DNA of 64,000 nucleotides from Hygrophila difformis (taxonomy: Eukaryota; Streptophyta; Magnoliopsida; Lamiales; Acanthaceae). Under the pieces are notes generated by a model. That model saw only the letters and a list, made by a program, of their open reading frames with translations, ran no database searches and was not told the origin of the DNA. This document shows positions 33,726-45,775 of this stretch, in pieces (within the stretch, counting starts at the first letter, position 1; the number at the start of each line of letters is the position of its first letter). Made by a program: the position numbers and the translations under genes. The stretch lies in NCBI GenBank assembly GCA_030278955.1, contig JAOANR010000003.1, forward strand, positions 18,871,050 through 18,935,049. Reading direction: 5' to 3'.

Positions 33726-35511
33726 TGTTGATAATGGCCAGAATTGACCATTATTTTCAATCTATTTCCGTGTCTAAACATGGGCATTTGATCGCATTCC
33801 GGTCTTATTTAAATAAGAAAGCAGTTGAATTTGACAGAATTGTGCAAGTTTGTATAAATAATAAGCTGGTATTGGAAAATACAAAAATATTATTATTTTT
33901 AGTAATTTCATAATAAAAAACCCAAAAACATGATAAAATTATTAAAAAATCCTCCACTTGATTAATTTTGGTTCGGTGTTGTCTATTCGGTAGAACACGG
34001 GTCTATTAGATGGAACGCATACCAAATAGTCAAGTGGAATAAATATACTTATATATATTATTTTATATTTAGATGTATATATTTATAATTTTTATGTTTG
34101 TTTTTAATTCTGTTTTCTGCTATAATTTAAACAATAATTGGTCCACTAATCACTTTTAATTTCAATTAATTGCAGGTGATTGGGCTCATGCCAATTAAAT
34201 TCAAGTTGGTCCAAGTATTTCAGTCCAATGCAGTCCAGAGTCCAGTCCAATTTGAATTGGCCCAACACCATTAATCCAAGCCCACTTCAAAATTAATTAG
34301 CCCAAACATCCAGAAGCCCACTTAACTCGGCCCAAAACCAACCCCTGGCCCAACTCAACCAAGCCCATCCTAACCTAACCCTAAACTCCAAACCCTAGCC
34401 AACCATTTCCCGGCGCCGCCGGCCGCCGCCGGCGCGATTCCGGCCACCTTCTCCGGCGACTCGCTGCCGCCCCTCTCCGCACTTCCAGCCCCGCGGCCAC
34501 CACCTTCCTCATCCCATCCTCCTACTCCCGCAACCACCGCCAGCCTCTCCGGCCATCCACCGCCGCACACCCACCATCCCCACATCTCCTCCATCCCTTA
34601 GTCATCTCCAGCCACCACCATATTCGCCACCCGCATCTCACCTCCAGTCGCAACCACAGCCACCTCCGGAGCCCCCTGTCTTCCGCCGCCGCCGTCGCGC
34701 CCCCACAGATCTGTCCACCACCTCAAGCTCTCCCGTCACCACCATCTCGCACCCACAACAGCCTTCAAAACCAGATCCGCCGCCGCCTTGAAGCCCCCCC
34801 CCCCCCATCTCCGTTCCAAATCCGGCGGCAGCCCCCGCTGCCTCATCCCAAAAAGATCAAGCCATGGTCGCCGCCGCCCTCCGCCGCTGCGCCACCATCC
34901 GCTCGCCCCCAAGCTCCTTCGTCCACCTCCGAGCACCACCGTCGCCGCCGAGACCACACCACCACTACCACCGAAATCCAAAGGCCAAAATCAAGAGAAA
35001 GAGAAGAAGATAATGGAAAAGAGAAATCAGAGAATTGGAAACTGGAAATGGAGAAAACTAAGAGAAGAAGAAGATTGGAGACTGGAAACGAAAAAGGAAA
35101 TGGAGGAGAGAAAGAACGAGAATCAAGAGAAAGAGGAGAGAGAAAAATAAAAAGAAGCAGATTGAGAAAAGGAAATTACGACGCTAAAGAGGCAAGAAAA
35201 AGAGCTACGGCGCTAAACACAAAGAGCTACGACGCTATACAAAAGAGCTAAAATGCTAAAATCAAGCACTACGACGCTATACAAAATAGCTACGACGCTA
35301 GTATAGCGCCGTAAAAGAGGATAGCATCGTAAAATAGGGATAGCACCGTAAAGCCAATTTGAATTTCCCCATGTGCCCAATTGCGTAGGAGGTCCCTGGA
35401 CCTCAAGTCCCACAAGACCAAAGTCTTTTGTCTCTTCCCCAGGACCTCGAAGACCTGCCCCCTCCCACTCCGTTAACAGGCCTATTGGGCCTAGGGTTTT
35501 ACTCCAGCCTT

Positions 35512-35519
35512 TATAAATA
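35512..35519 (+). promoter_or_regulatory. TATA box of LARD LTR3
   Basis: TATAAATA in the same context as LTR1. If active, a transcript from this outer LTR would run into the flanking DNA at 39461. Confidence 0.5.
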
Positions 35520-36222
35520 ACTGCTATTCTCTCATTGAACAGTAGCTCCCATTTTTGAACAGTACCCAGGTGCTGTTGGGATGCTCACAAGAAAAAACCA
35601 AAATTCAAGTTAGTGTAGGCAGATTATTTTTTTATGCAATGTAGTTTTTAATTAATAGTTTCAGTTCCAGATTCTTGGGGTGTAAATGTTATGTAGCTAG
35701 CCTTGTTTTAAATTATTTTCAGCTTTTCTTAGAATAGCTTTTTGGGTTTGAACATTCAAGTAATGGGTGTTTTTGAACCATGTTTTAAATTGTTGGAATA
35801 AATCAAGAAAATGCTTCACCAAAAATTTGTTGTGGAGTTTTCCATGGCTTTCTTTACTGTTTTGTTTTATTTTTGGTCACTTGACCTATTTTTCTTAGTA
35901 TCTTAGTTAGATCTAGTGTTTTATTTTTGTTTTAATAAAATGCACAAACATTTGATGTTCATCCATTTTTAGATTTATTAGTGTAGTTTAAATTTTATTT
36001 TTGCTTAGTGTTGGTTTTTATTACTTTTTATTTTATTTTATTTTATTTTATTTTTAGTGTAGTTTAATAGATCTAAAATGTGGATGATATTATTGTGTTT
36101 GTGCATATTCAAAAACTTGAAAATAGGGTTTTGCAATCGCATAGATTGCATTACCCGACCAACAATTTTAAGGTTTGCAATCGCATAGATTGCATCACCC
36201 GAACAACAACATTCTGGGCTAG

Positions 36223-36579
36223 CTACGACGCTAACCGCCCTACGGCGCTATCTTTGGATAGCGTCGTAGGTGAGGTTTAGCGCCGTAGTTATCCAGACTT
36301 AAACAAAAATTTGCCTTACGGCGCTAGACCAACGACGCTATCCTAGGATAGCGTCGTAATTTTTGTTTAGCGTTGTAGGACCCCAAAATACTTTATTTCT
36401 CAAACCACCTACGACGCTACACCTACGACGCTATCCTAGTATAGCGCCGTAGTTTAGTGTGTAGCGTCGTACACACCCCTTTAACCCCAAAATTTCACAT
36501 CTCTTCCACCAACCCATGACGACGCTATCCTCACGACGCTATCCTAGGATAGCGTCGTAAAATCTGTCTAGCGTCGTAA
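36223..36579. repeat. Inverted TACGRCGCTA array with exact 26-bp palindromes (LTR3)
   Basis: Equivalent to 2412-2759. Exact 26-bp palindromes lie at 36332-36357 and 36533-36558, and a forward and a reverse motif flank each other near 36425-36455. Confidence 0.8.
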
Positions 36580-39020
36580 TTGGCAATTTTTGCCAATTTT
36601 CCATTTCTCCATTTTCCCACTTAATTAATTGAACCTTTATGTTAATATTTTGAGGTTGAAATCCAATGATCTCAACCCATGATTAATTTAATATAAAGAG
36701 CTTTGTTCAATTGACCATTAAAAGACTATTCTACAAAAATTAAACTCTAATGATCTAAGTATATAATCCGGACTGTAATTAATTAATTAATTATGGAATG
36801 AGTGATTATTTAGACATAAAGAGTAATTGTGGATTTAATTCCATACCCTTGCATGAGAAACCAATGTCTCTCATACAAGATGACCCAGAAATATTTTCTT
36901 TTATTCATTTTGTCTTTACCCGTGTTGTGTGAAACATCTAGTAAGAGATATAACAGGCTAATGTTGGCGGGTATTCCCACACGGATAAACTAGCTCGTGG
37001 TCTGTATATTAATTACTAGATGTTATTTTGCATGGTCTGGATAGTGGCCGGTGGAAGCCTTGGCGGTTCGTCCATCCGGGATTATAATAGCTGCTCAGCT
37101 GACTCCTATCCGGATACAGTTTTATTTTCTTTATCTTAATTTCAAACCTGAATTCAAGCTGTAGTATTATTAAATAATGTCGACCAACATTATTTGAGAA
37201 TTATTACCGCAAGAAAATATGTGGGTTTTTCTTCCATTCACAGACAAAAGGGAGCTGAATGACGGTGGTCACCGTCACTCAGAATCCCTTTCTGTCTAAA
37301 AAACATCTCACCTTAATGATTAGGGAACTGGACCACAGATAACTGCAATCCAATTAACCCAAATTATTTTGTCATCTCTTTAGCCAAAATTCTTCTCATC
37401 TCCGGCTATTTCATCTCTGTGTCTCACTTCTGTCTAAACCCGCCTTATATTTTGGGTTATTTAATTTTACACTTCTCTATAAATTTATGCATGATATTAT
37501 TATGTAGATATTGTGGTCAATGATTATTTTGGGATCCTTTCCTTGGACATAGGAGTCTTGATTTTAATCAGATGTCTCACAATAAATTTCCAACAAAAAT
37601 TCATTTATAAAATCCGGATCTGAGTAAGGGATAAATTCCACAGTTATGACTAATTCATATCCGACTGGGGGTTGATTTTGGGAAATTAGAAGCAGAGTCA
37701 GCGATTAGGTCTCATCTAGACTGAAAGGGTCTGTGTTCTTATTGAGAGTCTAGTACCTGTTTAGGGAATGATTTTCACATCGATTATTTTCCGAAATTGC
37801 TGTGTATTGGGAATCTAGTCTTTATTAACGCACCGAGATGGATCCACTTGGATTCAAATACAGTGTGTTAGATAGTTCTAGAGGAACAATACATAGGCCT
37901 TGGTTATTTTCTAAGATAGGGTTGAGTTCCTTTCAACTGCTATCCTCTTCTGCCAATGCCTATTTTTGAGTCCTGAGTGAGTGCATCCGGAACGAACTAA
38001 TCTATTAGTTCGTTTCATTAGTTTGTATCTCATAATCAACCAACGGGAAGTGAACACTACGAGCGGTTCACCGAGAATAGGGAATTCTTGATCCACACCC
38101 AGTCACCATGACTGGGGGCTGTCTTTTACTACCAGGGTCAGACTTTCAAAAACCTCCGAGTGATAGGATTTTAAATGCTTTCTTTACCGCTTTCTTTAAC
38201 TGCTTTCTTTTAACTGCTTTCTTTAGATGTCACTCGGTTGTATTGAGAGTTGTGTAACTGCTACTAGGACTGATAGTTAAGGGATAGTTCAGGGCTTAAT
38301 TAGAATCTTTGGGCGTGACATGGGGGAATGATGGGAGTACTTGACACTTCAACTAATGATTTGTCAGGTGTTGCTTGTCCACCACAGATAAATAATATAC
38401 CTTAGCAATGCATTGCAAGGGTAGTTATGCGTCTGTGGTATCTTAGAATTTATTTTCTTAAGAGCATGTAAACTCTTACTGTAAGTACCTGTCTGTTAAA
38501 GGGAACATGGTACAGAGAGCATGAGAATTATCTAACTGAAAGGATTATCCCAAGCTAAGATCTGTGTATTAAAATGGAAGTTTAACTGTGTTTCATCTGA
38601 ATCTTGTCCAATTTTTATTATTTTCTTCCTGTCTCTACTGTCTCATTTTAAATCTGCTTTCTTAGGTTAATTTAACCGCTTTCTTAGAATAATTTTACTG
38701 CTTTCTTAGATCAAATTTAATTCGCTTTCTAGAATAATTTTATCTGCTTTATTTTAATTGCTTTCATAGCTTAGTTTAAATTCTGTCAAGTAGTTGATAG
38801 TCAAAACACAAACTTGAATCTAGTAACCGAGTGGAAAATCTTAGTAAACGACGTGGGCGCTGCTTCCATCGCACATCCTCCAGTGAACGATCCGGTACTT
38901 ACTATAAATACTGCAATTTTTTACTCCGTGCGCTTTCGGGGGCACAGTTTCTTAACACGAGTAAATAAAAACGTGACAACCTATAAATATATCCCTAATC
39001 CCAACTCCATCTTCATAATT

Positions 39021-39186
39021 TTTTTTGGATGAGCCATTGAAGGCCTGGAAAGGAGTGGTGGGAGCCCATGCCACACAATTACAAAGGGGAAAATAAAGGG
39101 AGGGATAGGGGGCCGGTGGGAATCGAACTTCCAACCTTCCGTTGGAAGTCAAGGGACTTAACCGCTTGAGCTATGTCCTCATCCCT
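39021..39186 (-). mobile_element. tRNA-derived SINE inserted in LTR3
   Basis: Absent from LTR1 and LTR2. It is flanked by the perfect 17-bp duplication ACTCCATCTTCATAATT (39004-39020 and 39187-39203). On the - strand it begins with a tRNA-like head carrying an A box (TAGCTCAAGCGG) and a B box (AGTTCGATTCCC) and ends in an A run (T run at 39021-39026 on the + strand). Length 166 bp is typical for plant SINEs. It is non-coding and would use LINE enzymes for transposition. Its presence only in LTR3 dates it after the LTR copies separated. Confidence 0.92.
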
Positions 39187-39460
39187 ACTCCATCTTCATA
39201 ATTGGTTTCATTAAATAAAAATTGAAAACCAGGACTATTATTTTTCAGAAAATACTCATATAGTGGGAAATTGTCAAAAGTTTCATGGCCGGGGATTATC
39301 ATCGCGCCATTTGGAATCAAAGTTTTCCACATGAGTAATAAAAAGTGAAATATATCCTTAAACCCCTTCCATAAATCATAACTCTTTTCATTTAATAAAT
39401 TCAAACTTGATATATTTTATAAAAAAGTACTCGTGTTAGTGAAACTTGTCAAAAGTTTCA

Positions 39461-40015
39461 ATGACCCTATCATTGTTCCAATTAGTAGCTAGCTATACAG
39501 TAAAGAATCCTTCTTGTAATTTCACATAAAAACAAATAATGATATGAGTTGTGATGAATGAAGAGACATCTCGTTCTATTTCTATTTTTCTAATGTCTTA
39601 TACGTTATAACATGCTATTGTTCAGACAACAGGATTGTTTTCACAAGTGTTGCTTGTCTAGGCTAACTAAGTAAATTTCTTTCTTAGGAATGTCAAGGAA
39701 TTTTGTTTGCAAAACAGGGAACATATCATGATTGAAATTTGTTGCTTAATCTTTACTCGTCTTTTACCAAAATTCAGAGACAATTTGGTGCTTAATCTTT
39801 AACATCTAATACATTCACTCATGCTTTGTATGATCGGAAATTGAATCTGTTTGCTGGTGGCTTCTTTAGTTTTTTATTACTACCAATTTTAAGGATTTTT
39901 TTAAATAGTGCATGTCTCTTTTTTGTTAATGTGATACACATTGTTGATATTTGGCAATGAAATCGTCCTTGTTTAATTCATTTTCATAGTACGTCGGCAT
40001 GACGATTCAAATATA
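39461..40015. other. AT-rich flank, no gene seen
   Basis: The DNA directly outside LTR3. The first five bases, ATGAC, would be the right target duplication of the LARD complex if the left one could be seen. No open frame or repeat structure recognised. Confidence 0.6.
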
Positions 40016-40125
40016 GTGAAGGGCACCGGGAGGAGCAAGCACATTTGGACGAACGAGGAAGATTCAAGGTTGATTGATGCATTGATGAGTTACATGCATC
40101 TGGAAAGTATGCGGGCGCTTACAAT
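40016..40125 (+). pseudogene. Fragment of a Myb/SANT-like DNA-binding domain protein
   Basis: Translation from about 40018 resembles the start of plant Myb/SANT-like domains (KGTGRSKHIWTNEEDSRLIDAL). At about 40085 similarity switches frame and continues as a stretch with GKYAG. The frame break and the loss of everything downstream make it a relic. Such proteins are common in plants and often accompany PIF/Harbinger transposons, so it may be transposon debris. Assignment rests on a short motif only. Confidence 0.45.
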
Positions 40126-42025
40126 GGATGTTATGAGTGTGATGTTATGCGTGATAACACTTTTGTCTCTGAGGGATAACACTTTTTTTCTACTTTTGTG
40201 TTCTGACTAATAGTTTAATCTCCAAGTATTAGTGCTAACTTCCCTTTAGCTCAAGTGGGAAGGATAGTAATTCATGATCAAGATGGAATGTCAAAGGCCA
40301 TTTGATGTTTGATTTTTAAAATCAGAATGGCTTCTTCAATTATGATGCCGTACATAATAGTAATTTTTTACCATGGTGTGAAACTGATGAAATCAAATAT
40401 ACAGGTCTAGGTCTAGATCAATTTTGATATCATTCATTCCCAAGTGTGTGCAATTCCATTTTTCCTAATGTGTTTGTAAAAATCCTTGACTATATATGTG
40501 GCACATTCTCATGTCGTTCTTGCTTGATGATGTAGGAGTTGGGGTATAATCTCCTTAATCATAGCCTACTGCTGGCAGATATACACTTTGTGGGTTCTTG
40601 TTCAGCTGCATGAAGCTGTACTTCCAGATTGGACTATGAAAATGTTCTTCCAGATTGGATTGTCGAGTGGTACCTTGTATTCACATCCTTGTACATCGTG
40701 ACACACAACCTGGAGCATGACAATATCATTTGTGTTTATACTTTATATGCATTTTATTATAGAACCGACCATTTTATTTATACGCATCTTTTGAAAACAA
40801 TTTATCAACATATTTTTATTATGGATTTGTGTTTATTATTGTGTAATTTTATATTTAAATTACCCATTTTTATTAAAAAGGAAAAAATAAAGAAAAAGAA
40901 AAGAACTAGGTTGAGAAAAATAAGTTTGGAATAAAATAATTTCAATTCTCTATCTATAATAACCAAACAAGATAATTGATTCTTTGCTCTATTTCTCTGT
41001 TCAATTCGCTGACTTACCAAACAAGAAAATCAATTCCCTTTCTCTAACCCAATTCTCTTTATCTGCAATTCCATTCTCTGATATCAATTCTCTGCAATTC
41101 CATTCTCTGTACCAAACGTACCATAAGTGTTGGCGGATATCAAATTAATTGGGATAGTATTTTTTTTATTTTTAAAACCTCAAAAGTTTCTTGTTAGGTT
41201 GAATAGAGAGGTCATTGTATTAAATGTTGGTACTCCCTTGTTCACTTGAGTGTTTGAAATTGGTGAAGAAATTATGTGCCGAGAGCCCCACGGGAATACT
41301 ACTACTTGAATTTGCAAATTTTTTAGATTTCTTCAACCGTGGGACCCAGTCGCATTAATTATCTTCAATGTCCAATTTGTTGTCTCTCTTGTACGGTGGA
41401 CCCCACCCGCAACTACAATTTCCTAACTCCCATCCTCTTGCACGTACAGATTTACAAAAAAAAGAAAAAAAAAGAAAAAAGAAAAAGAAAAAGAAAGAAA
41501 ATGAAATAGAAATTTGATACACCTGTGTGCCCCATCCATCACTCACCTGAATTGCTCTTAACAATATATCAAATGTTTGGATATTTTAGTTGGGAATTTT
41601 ATTTAGGACTATAGTGTGTGTATTAAATATTATTTATTGGGAGTCGAGTATTGTGAGCTACCACTCTTCAAACTTTGGTGAGTTCACTTTGATACTGTGA
41701 GGACTTGGAATTATTGGATTGCATTTACCGATTAAAACCATGAACATAATTTTTGTGCATTGCATTCCACATATTCCAGCAGTTGTTGATAGAGTCGAAC
41801 ATTGCATTCTAATTCTTGCATTGTGCGTCCATTACTTCTTTCTCTCTATCCATACATTGTTGGTTGATACGACTGTGCACTACTTGGCTTACTGGAACCA
41901 AACCAACTGGACGAGAATTCAGGACCGACGGTGAGGGATACAGTTGTGAGATCACTCTATAAATTTCCTGTTGATTTCTACTAACCTCTTATACATATAT
42001 CTAGTTTTCTTGCTTTTGGACAGAA
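40126..42025. other. Non-coding stretch with short repeats
   Basis: Mostly AT-rich with no credible gene. Near 40950-41120 a sequence built from ATTCTCT/CAATTC motifs includes a direct repeat TCTGCAATTCCATTCTCTG at 41062 and 41091, ending ACCAAACGTACCAT, reminiscent of the edge of a DNA transposon or MITE; no matching opposite end was found. An A/G tract lies at 41455-41510. The last few hundred bases should contain the 5' LTR or leader of the following gypsy element, but no LTR match or primer site was seen. Confidence 0.5.
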
Positions 42026-43675
42026 ATGGCAAGAAGTACTGATCAAAGATTTGACCAAATCATGGCCGCCATCAAGGCGTTATCCGAGACCACAGCCTGA
42101 AGGTCTGATTTTGATTCCATGCGCCGAACCGTAGATGAAACTGAGGCGCGAGTCACTAAAATCACTGAGCGCATAGACACCTTAGCTACCGAAGTGACGA
42201 GAGGGAATTCCTTATGGGAAGAGGCGCTCCAGACTCGAGTCATGCAACAAGTTGAGCGCAGGCTTGAGAAGCTTTCTATCCTACTCCGTCACCTCCCAAT
42301 GTCACCCCCGGAAGCACAAGTGGAGTGAACAGATCGGACATGGTAGAAGCAGATGCAGCCATTGAGGAGAGGGAACTACAATTTGGAATATACAATAGAC
42401 AGCAAGGCCCACAAACAGCACCACCGCCGCCACCTCGGCCGCGGGTCCCAACAAATACTCAGTTCCAAAATCCACCACCCCCTCCGGCACCTGCCGCCCC
42501 AGCAGTAACTCCAAGACCACCATTACATCAACCCATTCGGCAGAGGCTAAACATAAATCCCCATCCAGTGGACCTTCCCGAAGACGATTTCGAGGAAGAG
42601 GCCATACATCGAGCCCCTGTTGAGCACAACCGACTAAAAGCTGATCTTCGAGGAATCAAATTCACAATTCCGGCATTCGAGGGCACGAATGATCCAGAGG
42701 AATTCATCGATTGGAGACAATCTATTGAGTTGATCTACGATTGCCAATAATACAACGAATTCACAAAGATCCAACTTGCCGTTTGTGAATTCAAGGACTA
42801 TGCTCTAACTCGGTGGTAGAAAATTCAACACGACGGACAGCGTCTAGGACTTCCCCCTATTTCTACATGGGCCGAACTGATGCATGCAATGGAAAAAGAG
42901 GTTTGTTCCTAATAGTTATTTTGATGACTTGTATATGAAGGTTAATTTTTGTGTGTAGGGTAACCGAACCGTGGACGAATACTACAAGGACTTGGAATGC
43001 CTCATGATGAGAGCCCGGATCAATGAGGATGAACCGCTACTGAGAGCCAGGTTCAAAAGATGATTGAAAAGAGAGGTCCTAGCAGAAATCAAATTAAGGA
43101 CATACCTTGGTTTGGAACATTTGGTGCAGCTAGCCATTGAGATTGATGGCCAACTGAGGGATAGACCGGTTAAGTCCACGATCATTTCAAATACCACCAA
43201 GTATTGGACAACAAGGTCAAATGAACAGCCGTCGAAGCCCCATGACCGATACGGAAAGCCCAATACACCTAAGGATGACAGGCCCAACAGGCACAAAGCA
43301 TTTGAGATGGGCAAAGATTTCAAGGATCCATACCGATACAGGAAAGATAAAACGGATAAGCCCAAGCGGGACGTCAAGGATGTCACCTGTTTCAAGTGCG
43401 GACAGAAAGGCCATTATTCCCGAGATTGTCCGCGAAGAGAAAGACGAATGGTTATGATTGAATCGGGAACTTGGAAAGAAATTGACTCTGATGAAGAGCG
43501 AAAGGAAGCTGAGCATGAAGAAGAAGATGGTGGCTATGAACAGTATCCAGACGAGGGCGATATGAGCCGAGTAGTCATGGAAGAAGATGAAGAAGAGTAT
43601 TTGACGAATTTCATCGCCATGAGGGCATTGACCGCTGACAAAGCTGATGAATCCAACAGCAATGCACCGGAATAG
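42026..43675 (+). pseudogene. gag: gag of decayed gypsy element
   Basis: Begins ATG at 42026 (MARSTDQRF). TGA at codon 25 (42098-42100); the frame then runs to 42326, shifts, and is broken again by TAA at 42748, TAG at about 42819, an extra base near 42890, TAG near 42956 and TGA near 43063. A proline-rich stretch lies at 42420-42530. The capsid-type domain spans about 42640-43160. One canonical zinc knuckle (CFKCGQKGHYSRDC) at about 43387-43428 is followed by an acidic tail. The final TAG (43673-43675) lies where gag normally reads into protease. Confidence 0.85.
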
Positions 43676-45775
43676 AGAGAGAATTTATTTCACTATCATT
43701 GTAAATTAAAGGGCAATGTAGCCTCTCTGATTGTAGACAATGGTAGTTGTGTGAACGCTGTAAGCCTGTATACTGTGCGTAGATTAGGAATACCAATGCA
43801 AGATCATGTGAAGCCATATCATCTACACTGGATGAATGAACACGAGACTACAAAGGTCGCGAAGCAAGCCAGGGTGCCAATTACCATCGGCCCTTACTCA
43901 GAGGAGATTTTATGCGATGTAGTGCCCATGACTGCATGTCATGTGTTATTGGGATGACCTTGGATGTACGACAAACGAGTCATCTATAGAGGCACAGAGA
44001 ATGATCTCTCTTTCCGTAATGGCCAAAGCAGAATTATGATAAAGTCACTACCGCCGAAAACTGTTAAGATCGACGATCGAAATTTAGTGGAAAACATCCG
44101 AAAGGAGGAAGAGGAGTTCAAGAGAAAACAGAGAGGTAAAGGAATTATAATTGATTCTGATTATTCTAATCCATCTCCTTTATCCTTGACAGGTCATGAT
44201 CGATGGTTGCTTTTCACAAAGCAAGAACTGGAAGCAGCTATTGAGGACGCACCCCTACCATGTCACTGTTTCCTAGCTTTTGTTAAACCAGTTGAAGAAA
44301 CTTCTAAGAACTCTCCTGCTACACTCAATGTACCTGATAATTTTCGCAGGATGCTCCAAGACAATATGGATGTTTTTCCGGAAGAACTGCCAGCAAGGTT
44401 ACCACCTTTGAGAAGTGTAGAGCATCGGATTGACTTCGTACCAGGAGCGTCAGTTCCGAATAGGCCTGCATACCGCATGAACCCCGAGGACACGAAAGAA
44501 GTCGAAAAGCAAGTCCAGGAACTGTTGGACAAAGGCTGGGTTCGGGAGAGTCTATCTCCATGTGCAGTACCGGTATTGCTGGTACCAAAGAAAAATGGAA
44601 CGTGGAGGATGTGCGTTGAATGCCGGGCTGTTAATGCCATTATAATCAAGTACCGCCATCCGATCCCGCGACTCGATGACATGCTCGATGAGCTGGGTGG
44701 AGCATGTATTTTTACGAAGATAGATCTGAAAAGCGGTTATCACCAGATCCGCATGCAACCAAGAGACGAATGGAAAACATCTTTCAAAACCAAGTTCGGA
44801 CTGTATGAATGGCTCGTGATGCCCTTCGGACTTACTAATGCTCCATCAACATTTACGAGGCTCATGAATGAAACTTTAAGAGAGTTCATTGAAAAATTCG
44901 TTGTTGTGTATTTTGATGACATTCTTATTTATAGTCACAACGAATCTGATCATGTAAAGCATGTTGTGCAGGTAATTATCAAGCTGAGAAAGGCCGAGCT
45001 TTATGCAAATTTCGAGAAGTGCACCTTCCACATGCCTGAAGTCACATTCTTAGGTTTCATCGTTGGAGGAAATGGACTGAAAGTGGATGAATCCAAGATC
45101 GAAGCAATTTCTAAATGGACATCACCTACCAACGTTAATAAAGTAAGAAGATTTTTTGGTATATGCGGGTTTTTCAGAAGATTCGTGCCACAGTTCAGTG
45201 TGATTGCCGCACCGATGACCTCATCGCTGAAGAAGGGGCTCCAATTCAAATGGGGATTAAAGGAGCAAAAAACATTTGAAGAGTTAAAGGATAAACTCAC
45301 CCGTGCGCCGGTATTAGCACTTCCGAATTTTGACCTTCTATTTGAGATAGAATGCGACGCATCCGGAACCGGCATGGGCGCAGTATTGTTATAAGATGGG
45401 AAGCCGATTGCCTACCACAGTGAGAAGTTTGGAGCAACTCAACTGAACTACTCCACGTATGACAAGGAATTGTATGCTGTGGTACAAGCATTGCGGACAT
45501 GGCAACACTATTTGCAAGGGAGAGAGTTTATTATCCACACAGATCATGAGACACTGAAGCATATCCGAGGACAGGGGCAACTAAAAAATGCAAGACATGC
45601 CCGATGGAGCTCATTCAATGAATCATTCCCATTGGTGATCTGTTACAAGAAGCGGAAATATAACGTGGTTGTTGATGCCTTATCAAGAAGACTGAATCTC
45701 GCAGCTTTTGCAACTAAGCATCTGATCGGTTTCGAGCACATAAAGGACTTATATGCTCAAGAATCAAGATGCTGA
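43676..45775 (+). pseudogene. pol: Protease, reverse transcriptase and RNase H of decayed gypsy element
   Basis: The protease region has the active-site-like stretch VDNGSC near 43735 (Asn at a position often Gly or Ser) and ends at a TGA (43955-43957) where related elements have Arg-Pro-Trp. RT covers about 44400-45100 with the YFDD catalytic motif at about 44909-44920 intact and a long open frame of 476 codons (43964-45394). RNase H follows with DASGTGMGAVLL, is cut by TAA at 45392-45394, then continues through HTDHETLKHI and VVDALSRR to about 45690. The RT core is thus nearly whole but upstream and downstream stops exclude a functional polyprotein. Confidence 0.88.

Larger units (their letters stand above)
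1..39460 (+). mobile_element. LARD-like non-autonomous LTR retrotransposon, three-LTR multimer (left end outside window)
   Basis: Position 1 matches 8205 and 33845, so the same LTR occurs three times, separated by two copies of one 2.64 kb internal region. LTR1 and LTR2 are each followed directly by a primer-binding site complementary to the 3' end of plant tRNA-Asp, which gives + orientation. LTR3 ends at the same CA and runs into unrelated DNA, so it is the outer 3' LTR. There is no gag or pol in either internal copy. Long LTRs plus a non-coding interior match the described LARD class (barley Sukkula type). A tRNA-Asp primer site is common in Athila/Tat-type Ty3/gypsy elements, so that lineage is likely but inferred. 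The outer 5' target duplication cannot be checked because the left end is missing. Confidence 0.85.
33726..39460 (+). repeat. LARD LTR3 (outer 3' LTR)
   Basis: 5735 bp including a 166-bp SINE and its duplicated 17-bp target. Without these it is about 5.55 kb, like LTR1. It ends TTTCA at 39460 and is followed by non-element DNA, which sets the right edge of the complex. TATA box at 35512-35519, palindrome clusters at 35176-35350 and 36223-36579, (ATTTT)n at 36023-36055. It retains both blocks deleted in LTR2. Confidence 0.85.

Noticed and set aside
41355..41564. 69-codon - strand frame
   Set aside because: Largely Phe/Leu from the complement of a poly-A/G tract.
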